A stretch of DNA of 64,000 bases, from assembly GCA_023428695.1 (NCBI GenBank), contig JAEYWY010000017.1:496001-560000 (forward strand), written 5' to 3'. The position numbers were made by a program, and so were the translations under genes. Of this stretch, positions 63,022-64,000 are shown one piece after another. Position 1 is the stretch's first letter; the number at the start of each line of letters is the position of its first letter. The notes under the pieces were generated by a model. It did not search any database. It saw nothing but the letters and a program-made list of their open reading frames with translations, and was not told the DNA's origin. The DNA is from Bacteroidota bacterium (GTDB taxonomy: Bacteria > Bacteroidota > Bacteroidia > Cytophagales > Cyclobacteriaceae).

Positions 63022-63639
63022 TTACTCAATCTTAATTGTAGTTCCTTCAAGTGCTGATAGTGTCCTTCGTGTCCCGGTTACAGTACAGTCGATTATTAAA
63101 TTCTTTGGTGTCCCATGAATAGGGTCACCACCTAATTCATTACCAGCTTTCACTTCAATAGTCCCTGTTGATACTAAGTCTGAAATTTGTTTTGTTAAGT
63201 CCAAATATTTTCCTGATGCTCCATATTTTGCGGAATGTATAATAATGTCCGGTTTAGCTCCAGTTATTGAGTTTTGAAATCGCTCTTCAACTGTAACCAT
63301 AAAATCAAGGACATCATTTTTTGATTTAGATTGACCAACTTTTTGTTCTTTACCGAAATAAAAGGAGAGGGCACCGGTGATACCTGTCACCACAAATGCA
63401 GTCCAACATATCCAAGTTGATTTTTCTGATTCAAAATCACCAATCAATGCTGTTATGAATGTCGGTAAAGATGTCCCTAAAAGTATAGAGCCAATGATAT
63501 ACCAGCGATTTGTATTGTCTTTGATTTCTCCAATTTTTCTCTTTACTAGATTCCATTCAGTTGTCGAAATTGGATATGATTTCTGTTTCTGTAACGGAAT
63601 CAATTCATAGTCCTGTGAAAATTTGAAATTGTCTGCCAT
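63022..63639 (-). CDS. Two-helix membrane protein with DUF3395-like C-terminal domain
   Basis: 205 residues. A polar N terminus (1-45), two membrane helices (about 46-67 and 76-96) joined by a short loop, then a linker and a C-terminal domain (about 125-205) that resembles the DUF3395/DNAJC11 C-terminal domain: IIHSAKYGASGKYLDLTKQISDLVS, ELGGDPIHGTPKNLIIDCTVTG and a last EGTTIKIE strand. The family's bacterial members are often membrane-linked and of unknown role. The gene is AT-rich compared with the window, overlaps nothing, and starts 2 bp after the zinc-ribbon gene's stop. Both lie between inverted copies of a repeat. Confidence 0.6.
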   Translation of the reverse strand: MADNFKFSQDYELIPLQKQKSYPISTTEWNLVKRKIGEIKDNTNRWYIIGSILLGTSLPTFITALIGDFESEKSTWICWTAFVVTGITGALSFYFGKEQKVGQSKSKNDVLDFMVTVEERFQNSITGAKPDIIIHSAKYGASGKYLDLTKQISDLVSTGTIEVKAGNELGGDPIHGTPKNLIIDCTVTGTRRTLSALEGTTIKIE

Positions 63640-63641
63640 GA

Positions 63642-63899
63642 CTATTTTTTATTAGGTTCAATTAGTCCGGCCTTTATGGCGTTTACAAAAATGGTGTTAC
63701 CACAATTATTACAAGTTACTGGAACAACTGGAATCAATGGTCCAGCACCAAGAACTAGGTTTCCTTGGTTGTACTCACGTAGTTCAAATATTGAATCTGA
63801 AACTGTCCAATTACCTGTCCCACACATTTGACATGGTCTACCTTGCCACTTGGAATTTAAATGTGCTAGAAGTTTTTGTGCGTCAACCTTTTGTCCCAT
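63642..63899 (-). CDS. Small zinc-ribbon-like protein
   Basis: 85 residues with two CxxC pairs (C23/C26 in RPCQMCGTGNW and C63/C66 in VTCNNCGNTIF), the pattern of a small zinc ribbon, and a hydrophobic middle strand (NLVLGAGPLIPVVPV). No membrane segment is certain. The function is unknown. Its stop is 2 bp before the start of the membrane protein and both belong to one cassette. AT-rich compared with the rest. Confidence 0.6.
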   Translation of the reverse strand: MGQKVDAQKLLAHLNSKWQGRPCQMCGTGNWTVSDSIFELREYNQGNLVLGAGPLIPVVPVTCNNCGNTIFVNAIKAGLIEPNKK

Positions 63900-63923
63900 A
63901 GTCTGAATTTATCTACAATGCTT

Positions 63924-63956
63924 GCCGCCAACGTCTGGCTATTTGCCGTGGCGGGA
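63924..63956 (+). repeat. Copy 4 of the boundary repeat
   Basis: Begins GCCGCCAACG and ends with TTTGCCGTGGCGGGA, which is identical over 15 bp to copy 1 at 257-271. It closes the right side of the two-gene cassette, in the opposite orientation to copy 3. Confidence 0.6.
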
Positions 63957-63962
63957 ATAGGA

Positions 63963-63996
63963 GCGCTAAAAAATGACCGAAGGGAATGTTTAGCGC
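63963..63996. repeat. 8-bp inverted repeat beside copy 4
   Basis: GCGCTAAA (63963-63970) and TTTAGCGC (63989-63996) are perfect reverse complements with an 18-nt centre, 7 bp to the right of boundary repeat 4. Together they make a larger secondary structure at the cassette edge; the window ends four bases later. Confidence 0.55.
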
Positions 63997-64000
63997 GACC

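Noticed and set aside
62878..63956. An integron attC site at the cassette edges
   Set aside because: The RYYYAAC/GTTRRRY core pairs expected of attC are not present, and no integrase gene is in the window.
1..64000. tRNA, rRNA and CRISPR features
   Set aside because: No tRNA-like cloverleaf, rRNA segment or regularly spaced direct-repeat array was recognised on either strand.

Overview
The window looks like the chromosome of a Gram-negative Bacteroidota bacterium, probably of the Cytophagales (Chryseolinea/Ohtaekwangia-like). This rests on a SusC/SusD polysaccharide utilisation locus with a SusR-like regulator, a type IX secretion C-terminal sorting domain, DoxX-like, DUF4142 and WG-repeat proteins, a Bacteroidota-type IS66 element, weak Shine-Dalgarno sites and a few TAnnTTTG-type -7 boxes. 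No rRNA, tRNA or CRISPR array was seen. The genus is inference.

Layout. 1-9 kb: mixed small genes (zinc-ribbon protein cut by the window edge, phosphate-selective porin, TatA, DUF421 membrane protein, a large T9SS-exported beta-rich protein, a metal-binding HMA protein and a serine-hydrolase lipoprotein). 9.1-11.7 kb: a P2A calcium-type ATPase. 11.7-26.8 kb: a complete alpha-glucan, very probably dextran, utilisation locus read leftwards: SusR-like regulator, SusC, SusD, GH66 dextranase, SusE/F-like surface glycan-binding protein, a six-hairpin glycosidase carrying a carbohydrate-binding module, and a GH31 alpha-glucosidase. The gene content follows the Bacteroides dextran locus with an added six-hairpin enzyme. 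A perfect 21-bp inverted repeat separates the capture genes from the last two enzymes. 27-39.8 kb: housekeeping and accessory genes (DoxX, DUF4142, phosphoribosyltransferase, a J-domain membrane protein with HPG instead of HPD, DUF2200, FtsX-type permease, a nuclease-exonuclease-helicase fusion, RtcB, WG repeats).

40.0-59.4 kb is the most unusual part. A leftward operon of nine genes (53746 to 40002, closed by a strong terminator) encodes six to seven related secreted proteins of a family I do not recognise, plus a permuted NlpC/P60-like protein and an HExxH metalloprotease. Facing away from it across a 142-bp spacer, a rightward operon encodes a sigma-70 factor, a membrane anti-sigma-like TPR protein, a subtilisin-like protease and a TPR-CHAT (caspase-like) protein with a signal peptide and a C-terminal membrane anchor. 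I infer one cell-envelope system: a sensed signal, proteolysis by two or three proteases, release of the sigma factor, and expression of the secreted paralogue set.

59.5-64 kb is AT-richer and looks acquired: a DoxX/SRPBCC pair whose upstream region is interrupted by an IS66 element, then a two-gene cassette (DUF3395-like membrane protein and zinc-ribbon protein) bounded by inverted copies of a roughly 30-bp repeat that also occurs near the left edge of the window beside another zinc-ribbon gene.
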